DNA of 64,000 bases, taken from Holophagales bacterium. GTDB lineage: Bacteria; Acidobacteriota; Thermoanaerobaculia; UBA5066. The translations under genes and the position numbers were made by a program. Shown here one piece after another: positions 20,098 through 29,530 of the stretch (positions are counted from its first letter, which is position 1; each line of letters starts with the position of its first letter). Location: positions 1-64,000 of the forward strand of contig JADJVF010000007.1 of assembly GCA_016716705.1 (NCBI GenBank). Direction: 5' to 3'. The notes beneath the pieces were generated by a model. The model had not been told where the DNA came from and did not search any database. It saw nothing but the letters and a program-made list of their open reading frames with translations.

Positions 20098-21537
20098 TCA
20101 GCGCGCGCCCTTGCCGCTGAGGACCGTCGGGATCGTCCGGAGGAGGATCTTGAAGTCGAGCGTGAGCGACCAGTTGTCGATGTAGGCGAGGTCGAGCTCC
20201 ATCCACTGGTCGAAGCTCGGCAGGTCGCTGCGCCCGGAAACCTGCCAGAGGCCGGTGAGCCCCGGCTTCATCGAGAGGCGGCGGCGTTGCCACTTCTCGT
20301 AGCGGGCGACCTCCTCCGGGAGCGGCGGCCTCGGGCCGACGAGCGACATCTCGCCCTTGAGGACGTTCCAGAGCTGCGGGATCTCGTCGAGGGAGAAGCG
20401 GCGGAGGAAGCGGCCGAAGGCGGTGACGCGGGGGTCGTGCGCCGCCTTGAAGACCGGCCCCTCGTGCTCGTTCAGGTGCGCCACCTCGGGGAGCAGCCCC
20501 TCGGCGCCTTCGACCATCGTCCGGAGCTTGTAGAACGTGAACGGCCGCCCGTTCAGGCCGCAGCGGACCTGCCGGAAGAGGACCGGGCCGTGCGAGGAGA
20601 CCTTGATGAGGGCCGCGACGAGCGCGGCGAACGGGAGGGCGACGAAGCCGAGCGTGGCGGCGAGGACGACGTCGAGGACCCGCTTGGCGATCAGGCCGCC
20701 GGTTTCCGTGGGGGTCGTGGAGAACGTCAGGAGAGGGGTCCCGTCGAACTCCTCCAGCTCGACCTTCGCGAAGACGTGCGGGAAGAAGTCGAGGATGAGC
20801 CGCGTCTTGACCCCCATCTCCTCGCACAGCAGGAAGATGTCCTCGAGCGTCTCGATGTCGCCGCGGTCGACGGCGAGGATCACCTCGTCGACCGGCAGCG
20901 AGGTCAGGATCGTCGGGAAGTCCTCGAGCGATCCGAGAACCGGGAGACCTCCCGCCGTCGTTCCCGCCTCCGACGACGCGGGGCGCTCCCTCACGAGGCC
21001 GAGGAGCCTCAGTCCCCACCAGGGGTGGTCGTGGATGAGGCGGGCCATCGAGCGGGCGCGCGGCGTGTCGCCGACGAGGACGACCGTCCGGTAGTTGTAG
21101 CCGCGCATCCGGACCTTCCGCGCGACGATGCGCACGGCGAGCCGCTCGACGATGAGGAACAGGGTGTTGAAGATGGCGAAGAGCGGCAGGAACGGCCGCG
21201 AGATGAAGTCGAGCCGCAGGCCGTAGACGAGGATCGTCAGGACGACCGTTCCCCCGAGGACGATCTTGGCGATGAGGAGCGTCTCGTCCTTGAGCCCCGA
21301 CGTCCTGCGGCTCCGGTAGGCACCCGAGAGAAAGAGGAGGCCGGTCCAGATGACGACGATCGGCCCGACCAGGACGAGGTAGACCGTGAACGGATAGAGC
21401 GCCGTCAGGCGCTCCGGGAAGAACCGGGGAAGGAGCTCGCTCCTCACCAGGTACGCCGCGGCGAGGGCGCCGAGGGTCGACGCGAGGTCGGCGGCGTAGA
21501 GCGAGGCGGCGACGGCCCTGGCCTGTTGCTTCAGCAT
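20098..21537 (-). CDS. Polyprenyl-phosphate glycosyl-1-phosphate transferase (WbaP/WcaJ-like)
   Basis: This 479-residue enzyme transfers a sugar-1-phosphate from a nucleotide sugar to undecaprenyl phosphate, the first step of exopolysaccharide or O-antigen synthesis. The N-terminal third has four or five membrane helices, then a Rossmann-like region (YRTVVLVGDTPRARSMARL). The C-terminal bacterial sugar transferase domain begins at KRVLDVVLAATLGFVALP and has the family motifs FYKLRTM, LRRFSLDEIPQLWNVLKGEMSLVGPRP and KPGLTGLWQVSGRS. The last gene of a reverse-strand polysaccharide cluster, it overlaps the upstream glycosyltransferase by 7 bases. The ATG at 21537 is the first start that avoids a long out-of-family extension. 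Which sugar it uses cannot be read from the sequence. Confidence 0.93.
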   Translation of the reverse strand: MLKQQARAVAASLYAADLASTLGALAAAYLVRSELLPRFFPERLTALYPFTVYLVLVGPIVVIWTGLLFLSGAYRSRRTSGLKDETLLIAKIVLGGTVVLTILVYGLRLDFISRPFLPLFAIFNTLFLIVERLAVRIVARKVRMRGYNYRTVVLVGDTPRARSMARLIHDHPWWGLRLLGLVRERPASSEAGTTAGGLPVLGSLEDFPTILTSLPVDEVILAVDRGDIETLEDIFLLCEEMGVKTRLILDFFPHVFAKVELEEFDGTPLLTFSTTPTETGGLIAKRVLDVVLAATLGFVALPFAALVAALIKVSSHGPVLFRQVRCGLNGRPFTFYKLRTMVEGAEGLLPEVAHLNEHEGPVFKAAHDPRVTAFGRFLRRFSLDEIPQLWNVLKGEMSLVGPRPPLPEEVARYEKWQRRRLSMKPGLTGLWQVSGRSDLPSFDQWMELDLAYIDNWSLTLDFKILLRTIPTVLSGKGAR

Positions 21538-22679
21538 TCCCGCCCCGATGGTAGCCCGCACGGCCCGGGCGCGCTCGCTGGCAGCGCGCCCAGGAGCGCT
21601 TCGTAGACGGTCGTCACCTCGTCCCAGCGGTAGCGCTCCTCCGCCCGCTGCCGCGCCGAGGCCCCGAGAGCCTCCCGGCGGACGGCGTCCGGCAGGAGGG
21701 CGCCGAGGAGGCGGGTCAGGGTCGCGGGGTCGCGGGCGTCCCACCAGAGGGCGGCGTCGCCGGCAACCTCCCGGTTCTCGGGCGTGTCGTGGACGACGAC
21801 CGGCCTGCCGAACCCCATGGCCTCTATGAGGGCGGGATGCGTCCCGCCGACCTCGGTCGCGTGGATGTAGGCCGCCGCGTGGGCGAGGAGCGCGCGGTAG
21901 CCGTCGCCGTAGACCGCCCCGGGAAGGAGGACGCGCGGGTCTTTTGCGGCCTCTTCCTTCAGGCGGGTGATGAACGTCTCGGCGTACGGGGCCGAGCCGA
22001 CGAGGACGAGTCGCTGGTCGCCGGGGACGTCGCGAAAGCCGCGGACCACGGCGTCGGGGTTGTTCTCGGGCTCGAAGCGCGAGACGTAGAGGACGTAGCC
22101 CCCGCTCTCGAGACCGAGCCGGTCCAGGATCGAGAGGTCCCTGGGCAGCGGGAGGTCCGAGCCGTAGGGGACGTAGACCGACTCCTGGCCGTAGCGCTCG
22201 AGGTAGTAGCGGCGGATCTCCTTCGCGTCGGTGACGACGACGTCGGGCAGGACGCACGAGAGGCGTTCGGAAACGGCGTAGACCGCCTTGCCGAGGCGGT
22301 TCCACTTCCTTCGGTTCCTCTCGAGCCCGTCGACGTTCAGGAGGATGCGCGTTCCGGAGCCGAGGAGGCGCGGCAGGCGGCAGGTGAGGGCGTTGGCCCC
22401 GTTGCAGACGAGGACGGCGTCGTACCCCTCGGCCGCCGCGTGCAGACCCGACGTGACGCCGTGGACGACGGTGTCCAGGTACTTGTGGCGGATCGTCGGG
22501 GTGAAGACGACGCGGACGCCGAGGAACGAGGAGAGCTCTTCTCCCACGCAGCCACGCCGCGAGTAGACGGTCACGTCGTGGCCGCGCCGGGCGAGCCTCA
22601 CGGAAAGCTCCTCGGCGAGCGTCTCGAAGCCACCGTACGCCGCGGGGACGCCGCGCGTCCCGAGGATGGCGACCTTCAC
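21531..22679 (-). CDS. Glycosyltransferase family 4 with DUF1972-type N-terminus (rhamnosyltransferase-like)
   Basis: This 382-residue GT-B enzyme opens with VKVAILGTRGVPAAYGGFET, the hallmark of DUF1972 glycosyltransferases, many of which act as rhamnosyltransferases. The C-terminal half has a GT4 donor-binding motif (HATEVGGTHPALIEAMGFGRPVV, then the Glu-based pocket). It should add a sugar to a lipid-linked glycan at the cytoplasmic membrane face. The GTG start overlaps the previous gene's TGA by 4 bases, and its stop overlaps the next gene by 7, so it belongs to the operon. The donor and acceptor are inferred only by family. Confidence 0.88.
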   Translation of the reverse strand: MKVAILGTRGVPAAYGGFETLAEELSVRLARRGHDVTVYSRRGCVGEELSSFLGVRVVFTPTIRHKYLDTVVHGVTSGLHAAAEGYDAVLVCNGANALTCRLPRLLGSGTRILLNVDGLERNRRKWNRLGKAVYAVSERLSCVLPDVVVTDAKEIRRYYLERYGQESVYVPYGSDLPLPRDLSILDRLGLESGGYVLYVSRFEPENNPDAVVRGFRDVPGDQRLVLVGSAPYAETFITRLKEEAAKDPRVLLPGAVYGDGYRALLAHAAAYIHATEVGGTHPALIEAMGFGRPVVVHDTPENREVAGDAALWWDARDPATLTRLLGALLPDAVRREALGASARQRAEERYRWDEVTTVYEALLGALPASAPGPCGLPSGREC

Positions 22680-23707
22680 GCGTCCAGGTCCGGGATCCGG
22701 GCGCCGCCCGGGTCGGGGCCGAACCAGCGCAGGAGGGCGCGGTCGGAGACCGTGCGCCGGCCGAGGATCTCGCGCCTCTTCGCCAACAGGCGGACGCGGT
22801 TTCGCGCGAGCCAGCGGAGCGCTTCGAGGGAGGTTCGCTCGGTGGTGAGGCAGCTTCCGACGACGACGACGTCCCGCGCGAAGGTGAGCGGGAAGGTCGC
22901 CCGGAGATGGTCCGAGCCGGCGTTGTTGACGCGGAGGAGGAAGCGGTTCTTGACCGAGTGGAGGTTCGCGAGGACGGACATCACGCGGCGTCGCTCCGGA
23001 AGGTTCCGTCGCCGGTGCCAGGCCACCGCGGCCGGCAGGCAGCGTGCGGCCCAGCCGCGCCCGCGGAGGCGCCAGGCGAGGTCGACGTCCTCGCGGTAGA
23101 CGAAGAAGTCGTCGTCGAACCAGCCCGTCGAGATCCTCACGTCCTCGAGCGCGGCGACCCTGTAGAGCGCGACGCACCCCGACACGCCGAAGACCTCGGC
23201 CGGACGGTCCCACCGTCCCGTGTCGGGCTCGCCCGCTCCGACGTCGAAGTGCCGCCCGCTCCGCGTCATCCGGATGCCGGCGGTGTCGACGACGCTCGTC
23301 GGCACGAGATCCGGTCCGTCGGCCCGCAGGATCTTTCCGGTCATGGCTCCCACCCACTCGCGCCCGGGGCGGAGCGCGTCGGCGAGGAGCGTCTCGAGGT
23401 AGTCGGGGGCGAGGATCACGTCGGCGTTCAGGACGAGGACCCACTCGGCTCCCCGCTCGACGGCCTTGCCGATCCCGACGTTGTGGCCTCCGGTGAAGCC
23501 GAGGTTCTCGCGCGAGGCGACGATCTCCATCGGCACCGGCGCGAGCTTCTTCGCCGCGGCGAGGGACGCGCGGGTGCCGTCCTCGGACCGGTTGTCGACG
23601 GCGACGAGCTCGAAGTCGCGGAACGTCTGGGCGAAGAGGGTGGGCAGGAGTCGCTCGGTGTCGCGCGACTCGTTGTGCGTCACGAGGGAGACGAGGACGC
23701 GCGCCAC
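22676..23707 (-). CDS. Glycosyltransferase family 2
   Basis: This 343-residue GT-A enzyme shows the nucleotide-binding start VLVSLVTHNESRDTERLLP, the DNRSEDGT segment, ENLGFTGGHNVG, the DxD-equivalent LNADV and the catalytic-loop DDDFFVYREDVDLAWRL. This is the pattern of rhamnosyltransferase/WbbL-like members. The C-terminal part is Arg-rich and amphipathic and probably contacts the membrane. It starts directly after the stop of the upstream GT2 gene and ends in a 4-base overlap with the GT4 gene. A role in building a surface glycan is inferred from the cluster. Confidence 0.88.
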   Translation of the reverse strand: MARVLVSLVTHNESRDTERLLPTLFAQTFRDFELVAVDNRSEDGTRASLAAAKKLAPVPMEIVASRENLGFTGGHNVGIGKAVERGAEWVLVLNADVILAPDYLETLLADALRPGREWVGAMTGKILRADGPDLVPTSVVDTAGIRMTRSGRHFDVGAGEPDTGRWDRPAEVFGVSGCVALYRVAALEDVRISTGWFDDDFFVYREDVDLAWRLRGRGWAARCLPAAVAWHRRRNLPERRRVMSVLANLHSVKNRFLLRVNNAGSDHLRATFPLTFARDVVVVGSCLTTERTSLEALRWLARNRVRLLAKRREILGRRTVSDRALLRWFGPDPGGARIPDLDA

Positions 23708-24646
23708 TCAGGCTCTCCCCGGCAGGAGCGCGCTCCGGAAACCGAAGCCGAGGAGGCCCTTCAGGACGCGGAAGTAGGCGCGCGCGGCCTCGCGACGCGC
23801 GTGGTCTCCACGGGCGACGGGAAGGAGCGCGAGGCGAAGGAGCGTCCCCGCGGCGAGGACGGTGCGGGCCCCGGCGCGGACGGGAAGCCCTGCGTGCCGG
23901 CCCAGGTATCGGAGGAGGTTCCGCGTGTAGAGCGGAAGGTAGTCGTCGTAGGGGAGCGCGCGCATCGTGGTGCCGCCGACGTGGCTCGCGCGAGCCGCGG
24001 GGACGAAGCGGATACGGTAACCCGATTCGAGGATCTTCGCGCAGAGGTCGACGTCCTCGAACCAGGCGGGGGCGAAGGCGGGGTCGAAGCCCCCGATTTC
24101 GGCGAAGACCGAGGCGCGGACGAGGAGCGCGGCGGCCGCGGGCTGCTCCACGTCGAACGGAACGCTCCGGTCCCGGTCGAGATAGCGCTCGCGGAGGAAC
24201 CCCCGGTTGCGCGGGAAGAGACGGTTCACGAGGAAGGCCTCCCGGGCGAGAGAGCCGAGCGAGGGGAGGTGTCGGAGCTGGAACGGTCCCTGACCGTTTC
24301 CCTCGAGCGCCGGGGCGACGGCGCCGACGCGCGGGTCCGCGTCGAGCTCGGCGAGAAGGGTCGCGAGCGAGGCCGGGCCGTCGAGGAGGGCGGCGTCGGG
24401 GTTGAGGAAGAGGAGCGTCTCCGCGGGCGGAAGGCCGGCGACCTCGCCGGCGCCGATGTTGCACGCGGGGCCGAATCCCCTGTTCTCGCCCAGCCGCACC
24501 ACGACGGCCCCGGCCCGTTCGGCTTCGGACGCCGAGTCGTCCTTCGAGGCGTTGTCGACGACGACGACGCTGGCGGGAGAAGGGACCGACGCGGCCGCCC
24601 GGCCAACGAGCCCTTCCGAGTTCCAGGAGACGACGACGGCCCTCAC
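23708..24646 (-). CDS. Glycosyltransferase family 2 (WbbL-like)
   Basis: This 312-residue GT-A glycosyltransferase starts at GTG 24646 (VRAVVVSWNSEGLVGR). Motifs in order are VVVDNASKDDS, ENRGFGPACNIGAG, LFLNPDAAL (DxD-like) and PAWFEDVDLCAKILESGYRI. It is paralogous in layout to the genes on both sides, which suggests stepwise sugar addition to one repeating unit. Its stop is adjacent to the next gene's start. The true acceptor is unknown. Confidence 0.87.
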   Translation of the reverse strand: MRAVVVSWNSEGLVGRAAASVPSPASVVVVDNASKDDSASEAERAGAVVVRLGENRGFGPACNIGAGEVAGLPPAETLLFLNPDAALLDGPASLATLLAELDADPRVGAVAPALEGNGQGPFQLRHLPSLGSLAREAFLVNRLFPRNRGFLRERYLDRDRSVPFDVEQPAAAALLVRASVFAEIGGFDPAFAPAWFEDVDLCAKILESGYRIRFVPAARASHVGGTTMRALPYDDYLPLYTRNLLRYLGRHAGLPVRAGARTVLAAGTLLRLALLPVARGDHARREAARAYFRVLKGLLGFGFRSALLPGRA

Positions 24647-24683
24647 GCTGGGAGGTCGGTCACTGCGCGGGCCAGGCCGGTGC

Positions 24684-25608
24684 TCACTCGGGCAGCCCCG
24701 GCAGGAGCGGGAGGGCCCGGCGCGCGGCCCGGTCTTCCGCCCAGGTCGCGAGGAGTTCGCGGACGGCCCCGGCCACCACCCGTAGAGCCCGCAGCCGGCC
24801 GACGTCGAAGGCGGCATCCCGGATGGCCGGAAGGGGGAGGGGATGAAGCAGGAGGATCCGGAAGCGCGCCGGGGCGGTCAGGTTGCGCCGCAGGGTCCGG
24901 ACGCGGTTCTGGAGCAGGAGACGCCACTTCAGCTCGGGAGTGCGGCGGCCGGTGGCCGAACCCACGTGGCGGGCCCGCGCGGCGGGGACGCAGGCGAAGC
25001 GACCCGCCGGCACGCAGGAGGCGCAGGGCCAGGTCGGCGTCCTCGTACCAGGCGAAGAACGACCCGGCGAACCCTCCGGCGCGCTCGAAATCGCTGCGCC
25101 GGAAGACCGGGGCCGTCCCGGAGACGCCGGAGACCTGGAACGGCGGCGCGTCCGCCGGAGGGGGCGGACCGCCGTGCCCGAGCTGGATCGCCTCGCGACG
25201 CCGGTTCCAGCCGATCCCGAGCCCGTCGACGAGCCCTCCCCCGGCGTCCAGGACGACGCCCTGGACGCCGGACAGGCCTGGGTCGGCCTCGAGCGCCGCG
25301 ACGCAGGCGGCGAGGTAGCCCGGTTCGAGGACGGCGTCGTTGTTGACGAAGGCGACGTACGGAAGGGCCTTCATCCGGGCGTCGACGGCCCCGGCGTTCG
25401 AGGCGGGGGAAAAGCCCCGGTTCGTCCCGAGGGGCAGGACGAAGACGCCGGCCCGGCCGGCGAGCCGCTGAAGCTCGCCCGGCTCGGAGCCGTTGTCGAC
25501 GACGAGGATCCGCGCCGCCCCCTGCCCGTCGAGGGCGTCGAGGCAGGAATCGAGGAGCGCTCCCCCGTTCCAGTTCACGACGATGACGCCGGCGGGAAGC
25601 CTCTCCAT
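24684..25608 (-). pseudogene. Glycosyltransferase family 2, one apparent frameshift in the C-terminal third
   Basis: The first gene of the glycan cluster begins at ATG 25608 (MERLPAGVIVVNWNGG). It has ILVVDNGSEPGE, TNRGFSPASNAGA, FVNNDAVLEPGY and FAWYEDADLALRLLRAGG, all normal for GT2. The frame then fails at the C run at 25003-25005 (GGG on the coding strand). Removing one G restores RFACVPAARARHVGSATG and a plausible amphipathic C-terminus ending at 24684, for about 307 residues. Uncorrected, the tail is Arg/Pro-rich nonsense running over the next gene. The catalytic domain is intact upstream of the shift. Sequence error and real loss cannot be told apart here. It is divergent from serS with only 38 bases between the starts. 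Confidence 0.7.
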
Positions 25609-25646
25609 CCAGCGGATTATCGGGGCCGCCGTAGAATTCGCCTCCC

Positions 25647-26942
25647 ATGCTGGCACGAGACTTCCTCCGCACGCACTTCGCCGAGATGCCCCACCTCCTC
25701 CGCAACAGGACGTTCGACGCCGGGTCCCTTGCGCGCTGGGGAGAGCTGGACGCCGAACGCCGCCGGGTCCTCACCGCCGTCGAGGCGATGAAAGCCGAAC
25801 GGAACACCCTTTCGGCCGAGGTCGGCCGCAAGAAGAAGGCGAAGGAAGACGCCACGGCCGAGATGGAACGGGCGAAGGAGCTCGGCGTCTCCGTCGCGGC
25901 GCAGGAGAAGAGGGTCGAGGAGATCGAGGCGGAGTTCTTCGCGATCGAGCAGGCGCTCCCGAACGTCCCGCACGAGAGCGTCCCCGAGGGAGAGGACGAG
26001 ACCGGGAACGCCGTACTGAAGACGTGGGGCGAGCCGGGGGTCTTCTCCTTCACCCCGAAGCCGCACTGGGAGCTCGGCACGGCCCTCGGCATCCTCGATT
26101 TCGAGCGGGCGGCCAAGGTGACCGGGGCGCGGTTCACGGTTCTCTCCGGCGAGGCCTCCCTCCTCTCCCGCGCCCTCATCGCGTTCATGCTCGACCTCCA
26201 CACGCGCGAGCATGGCTACCGCGAGGTCCTGCCGCCGTTCATCGTGAACGCCGCGTCGCTCTTCGGGACCGGCCAGCTCCCGAAGTTCGAGGCGGACCTC
26301 TTTCGCCTGCAGGGGACCGACTGGTACCTCGCGCCGACGGCCGAGGTTCCCGTCACGAACCTCCACCGCGACGAGGTCCTTCGGGACGACCAGCTCACGA
26401 TCTCCTATTGCGCCTATACGCCCTGCTTCCGGGCCGAGGCGGGAGCGGCGGGGAAGGACACGCGGGGGCTCATCCGGCAGCACCAGTTCGACAAGGTCGA
26501 GCTCGTGAAGTTCACGCGCGCCGAGGATTCGGCCGAGGCGCACGAGAAGCTGACCCGGGATGCCGAGACCGTTCTCGAACGGCTCGAGCTGCCGTACCGG
26601 CGCGTCGTCCTCTGCCGGGGGGACATGGGGTTCTCCTCGGCGAAGACCTACGACCTCGAGGTCTGGCTCCCGGGGCAGAACGCCTACCGGGAGATCTCCT
26701 CCTGCTCGAACTTCGAAGCGTTTCAGGCGCGGAGGGCGGCGATCCGCGTCAAGCGGACGGGAGCCGACGGGAAAAACCGAAACGAGTACGTCCACACGCT
26801 CAACGGGTCGGGCCTGGCGGTGGGCCGGACCCTCGTCGCGATCCTCGAGAACTTCCAGCGGGAGGACGGCTCGGTGGGGATTCCGACGGCCCTCCAGCCC
26901 TACTGCGGAGGCCTCTCGGAGATTCGCCGGCCGTCCTGCTAA
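25647..26942 (+). CDS. serS: Seryl-tRNA synthetase
   Basis: This 431-residue class II synthetase charges tRNA-Ser and, indirectly, tRNA-Sec. The N-terminal coiled-coil arm (about 30-100) contacts the long variable arm of tRNA-Ser. Motif 2 region FRAEAGAAGKDTRGLIRQHQF and motif 3 region NGSGLAVGRTLVAILENFQ are both clear, as is TAEVPVTNLH. The ATG gives the usual MLARDFLR start. Its two tRNA substrates follow directly downstream on the same strand, which is unusual and tidy. No T-box or other leader structure was seen in the short upstream gap. Confidence 0.98.
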   Translation: MLARDFLRTHFAEMPHLLRNRTFDAGSLARWGELDAERRRVLTAVEAMKAERNTLSAEVGRKKKAKEDATAEMERAKELGVSVAAQEKRVEEIEAEFFAIEQALPNVPHESVPEGEDETGNAVLKTWGEPGVFSFTPKPHWELGTALGILDFERAAKVTGARFTVLSGEASLLSRALIAFMLDLHTREHGYREVLPPFIVNAASLFGTGQLPKFEADLFRLQGTDWYLAPTAEVPVTNLHRDEVLRDDQLTISYCAYTPCFRAEAGAAGKDTRGLIRQHQFDKVELVKFTRAEDSAEAHEKLTRDAETVLERLELPYRRVVLCRGDMGFSSAKTYDLEVWLPGQNAYREISSCSNFEAFQARRAAIRVKRTGADGKNRNEYVHTLNGSGLAVGRTLVAILENFQREDGSVGIPTALQPYCGGLSEIRRPSC

Positions 26943-26963
26943 ACTCCCCCCCCCGCGGGAAGC

Positions 26964-27056
26964 GGACAGGTGGGAGAGTGGCTTAAACCAACGGTTTGCT
27001 AAACCGTCGTAGGCCTTAAAAGCCTACCGGGGGTTCAAATCCCCCCCTGTCCGCCA
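26964..27056 (+). tRNA. tRNA-Ser(GCU)
   Basis: This class II tRNA has acceptor GGACAGG pairing with CCTGTCC, discriminator G and encoded CCA. The anticodon GCT is at 26998-27000 in a loop reading TTTGCTAA, with a stem ACGG/CCGT. A long variable arm (GTAGGC...GCCTAC) and the T-loop GGTTCAAATCC are present. It reads AGC/AGU codons. It begins 22 bases after the serS stop. Confidence 0.97.
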
Positions 27057-27067
27057 GTTCCTCCGCC

Positions 27068-27155
<88 letters not shown>

Positions 27156-27183
27156 CCCCCCGTGTCAAGATTCGATCGTAGCT

Positions 27184-28101
27184 GTGACCGATCCGCGTCC
27201 CCGCGTCCTCGTCGTCGACGACGACCCCCTCTCGAGGAGAATTCTCGAGCAGGCGCTCGGTTCCGCGGGGTGCGACGTCGAGTCGGCGGTTGACGGGCAG
27301 GAGGCTCTCGCGAAGGTCCGACGCCACCGGCCGGACGTCGTCGTCACGGACTGGCAGATGCCCCGGATGGACGGCCTGACCCTCTGCCGGATCCTGAAGG
27401 GCAGCGACGAAACCCGCTTCACGCACGTCCTCATGCTGTCGGCCCGGGGGGAGACGGAAGCGAAGGTCACGGGCCTGGAGACCGGCGCCGACGACTACCT
27501 GGTCAAACCGGTGGATCCGGTCGAGCTGACGGCCCGCGTGAAGGTGGGGCTGCGGCTCCAGAAGGCCCTCCGCGACCTCGCGGCCAAGAACGAGATCCTG
27601 GAGAAGCTGGCGCTGACCGACGCGCTGACGGGACTGGCGAACCGCCGGGCGTTCCTGGACGCGCTCGAGGCGGAACTGGCCCGCGCCCTCCGCCACGACT
27701 ACCCGGCGAGCCTTCTCTTCCTGGACCTCGACGAGTTCAAGCGCGTGAACGACACCCACGGGCACGCCGTGGGGGACGAGGTCCTCGCGGGGATTGCGCG
27801 GGTCCTGAACGGAGGCCGCCGGAGGGGGGACCTCGCCGCCCGGATCGGAGGGGAGGAGTTCGCCGTCCTCCTGCCGATGACCGGCCGGGTCCCCGCCGCT
27901 CTCGTCGCCGAGAGGATCCGCCGGGCCACAGAGGCGTTCCCGCTGGGCCGGAGCATCGAGGTGCCGGTGACGGTCTCCATCGGGGTCGCCTCCACCGACG
28001 ACTCTCCGAGGCCTTTCGAGGCGGCCGAGCTCCTGGGCCGCGCCGATGCGGCCCTCTACCGGGCCAAGGCGGGTGGCCGCAACCGCGTCGCCGCCGGCTG
28101 A
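27184..28101 (+). CDS. Response regulator with GGDEF domain (PleD-like diguanylate cyclase)
   Basis: This 305-residue protein has an N-terminal receiver (VLVVDDDPLSRRI, phospho-acceptor Asp56 in VVTDWQMP, the conserved KP motif LVKPVDP). A C-terminal GGDEF domain has active-site GGEEF (about 222-226) and a FLDLDEFKRVNDTHGHAVGDEVL metal/nucleotide segment, quoted here only as a landmark. An RRGD sequence five residues before the active site matches the RxxD inhibitory site for c-di-GMP feedback. It should make c-di-GMP when phosphorylated. No partner histidine kinase is nearby. The GTG start at 27184 follows the tRNA genes closely, and no distinct terminator is seen between them. Confidence 0.93.
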   Translation: MTDPRPRVLVVDDDPLSRRILEQALGSAGCDVESAVDGQEALAKVRRHRPDVVVTDWQMPRMDGLTLCRILKGSDETRFTHVLMLSARGETEAKVTGLETGADDYLVKPVDPVELTARVKVGLRLQKALRDLAAKNEILEKLALTDALTGLANRRAFLDALEAELARALRHDYPASLLFLDLDEFKRVNDTHGHAVGDEVLAGIARVLNGGRRRGDLAARIGGEEFAVLLPMTGRVPAALVAERIRRATEAFPLGRSIEVPVTVSIGVASTDDSPRPFEAAELLGRADAALYRAKAGGRNRVAAG

Positions 28102-28122
28102 AGCGCCCCGGTCGTCGTAACA

Positions 28123-28178
28123 CCCTCGAGAACCGGGGGTTTCCGGCCCGAACCGTCCCCGGACGGGAAACTCGAGGG
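28123..28178 (+). other. Nested inverted repeat between the GGDEF gene and the adaptor gene
   Basis: The outer arms CCCTCGAG (28123-28130) and CTCGAGGG (28171-28178) are perfect complements. Inside them GTTTCC (28139-28144) pairs with GGAAAC (28166-28171). The structure could be a terminator for the GGDEF gene or a leader element of the exporter operon; there is no T-tract. The function is unassigned. Confidence 0.35.
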
Positions 28179-28242
28179 GGACTTCCTGCGTAATCATCGG
28201 TTGGCGCCCTTCGGCGCCCCTTTCGAAAGGAATGCGAGAGAG

Positions 28243-29523
28243 ATGAGCTCCCGGCTGAAATGGATCCTCGGGGTGGTCGCCGTCGTCGTCGTCGCCCTCG
28301 TCGTCGTTGCCTCCATCGCCGGCAAGGACCGGAACCTGACCCGCGTCACCACCGCGAAGGTCGGGAAATCCGACCTCGTCTCGACCGTCAGCTGCAACGG
28401 CCGGGTCCAGGCGAAGACGAAGGTCGAGATCTCCTCCCAGGTCATGGGCCAGATCGTCAACCTCGCCGTCGAGGAGGGGGATCTCGTGAAGAAGGGGGAC
28501 TTCCTCCTCCAGATCGACAAGGCCCAGTACGACGCCTCCACGAAGGCGCAGCAGGCGAACCTCGAGGCCCTCTTTGCCCAGCGCGAGTCCGACCGGGCGA
28601 CGGTGGAGCAGGCGCGGCGCGACTACGAACGGGAGCGGAAGAACTTCGAGGCGAAGATCACCTCCGAGCAGGTGATGCAGAAGGCGAAGCTGGCGCTCGA
28701 CGCAGCGGCCGCCTCGCTCAACGCGGTCGAGCGGCGGATCGAGCAGGCCCGCGCCCAGCTCCTCGGCAGCAGGGACTCCCTCGGCAAGACGACCCTCGTC
28801 GCCCCGATGAACGGCATCGTCACGGCGCGTCCCGTCGAGCAGGGCGAGAACGCCGTCGTCGGGACGATGAACAACCCCGGCACCGTCCTGCTGACGATCT
28901 CGGACATGTCGATCGTCGAGGCGGAGATGGAGGTCGACGAGACCGACATCCCGAACGTGAAGGTCGGGCAGAAGGCGAAGATGACGCTGGACGCCTGGCC
29001 GGACAAGAAGTACGAGGGGGTCGTGACCGAGATCGGCGGCAGCCCGATCACGAAGTCGGCGCTCGGGACCGACGCCACGGCCGTCAACTTCAAGGTCAAG
29101 GTCCAGCTGAAGGACCCGCCCGCCGCGATCCGCCCCGGCTTCTCCGTCTCGGGCGAGATCGAGACCGACAAGCGCGCCGGCGCCCTCGCGATCCCGATCC
29201 CGGCGCTCGTCGTCGCCGAGGAGTCCTCGCTCAAGCGCCCCGAGAAGGGGAAGAAGCCGGCCCCGACGCCGACCCCTTCCGCCGAAGACAAGGACAAGAA
29301 GAAGGACGTCGAGGGAGTCTTCGTCGTCGACAAGGACGGCAAGGTCGACTTCCGGAAGGTGAAGACCGGGATCACGGCCGAGCTCCAGATCGAGATCGTC
29401 GACGGGCTGAAGGAAGGGGACGAGATCGTCTCCGGGCCGTTCCGCGCGCTGCGTGCGCTCCGGATCGGCGACCGGGTGAAGATCGACAACAGCGCCGTCC
29501 CGAGGGACGAGAAGAGCTCGTAG
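28243..29523 (+). CDS. MacA-like membrane-fusion protein (HlyD family)
   Basis: This adaptor of about 426 residues pairs with MacB-type exporters. A single N-terminal membrane helix (RLKWILGVVAVVVVALVVV) is followed by a biotinyl/lipoyl-like half (VSCNGRVQAKTKVEISSQV, VEEGDLVKKGDFLLQID) and a long coiled coil. The second lipoyl half (TLVAPMNGIVTARPVEQGE) and the beta-barrel (IVEAEMEVDETDIPNVKVGQ) are typical of MacA. A Lys/Pro-rich insert lies near residues 335-360. The ATG at 28243 is preferred over the TTG at 28201 because it places the charged residues directly before the helix. Two permease genes follow, the first after 7 bases. Confidence 0.9.
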   Translation: MSSRLKWILGVVAVVVVALVVVASIAGKDRNLTRVTTAKVGKSDLVSTVSCNGRVQAKTKVEISSQVMGQIVNLAVEEGDLVKKGDFLLQIDKAQYDASTKAQQANLEALFAQRESDRATVEQARRDYERERKNFEAKITSEQVMQKAKLALDAAAASLNAVERRIEQARAQLLGSRDSLGKTTLVAPMNGIVTARPVEQGENAVVGTMNNPGTVLLTISDMSIVEAEMEVDETDIPNVKVGQKAKMTLDAWPDKKYEGVVTEIGGSPITKSALGTDATAVNFKVKVQLKDPPAAIRPGFSVSGEIETDKRAGALAIPIPALVVAEESSLKRPEKGKKPAPTPTPSAEDKDKKKDVEGVFVVDKDGKVDFRKVKTGITAELQIEIVDGLKEGDEIVSGPFRALRALRIGDRVKIDNSAVPRDEKSS

Positions 29524-29530
29524 GCCTTCG

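Noticed and set aside
27184..28101. A degenerate GGDEF domain
   Set aside because: The active site reads GGEEF, a functional variant, and the RxxD site is present; no sign of decay.
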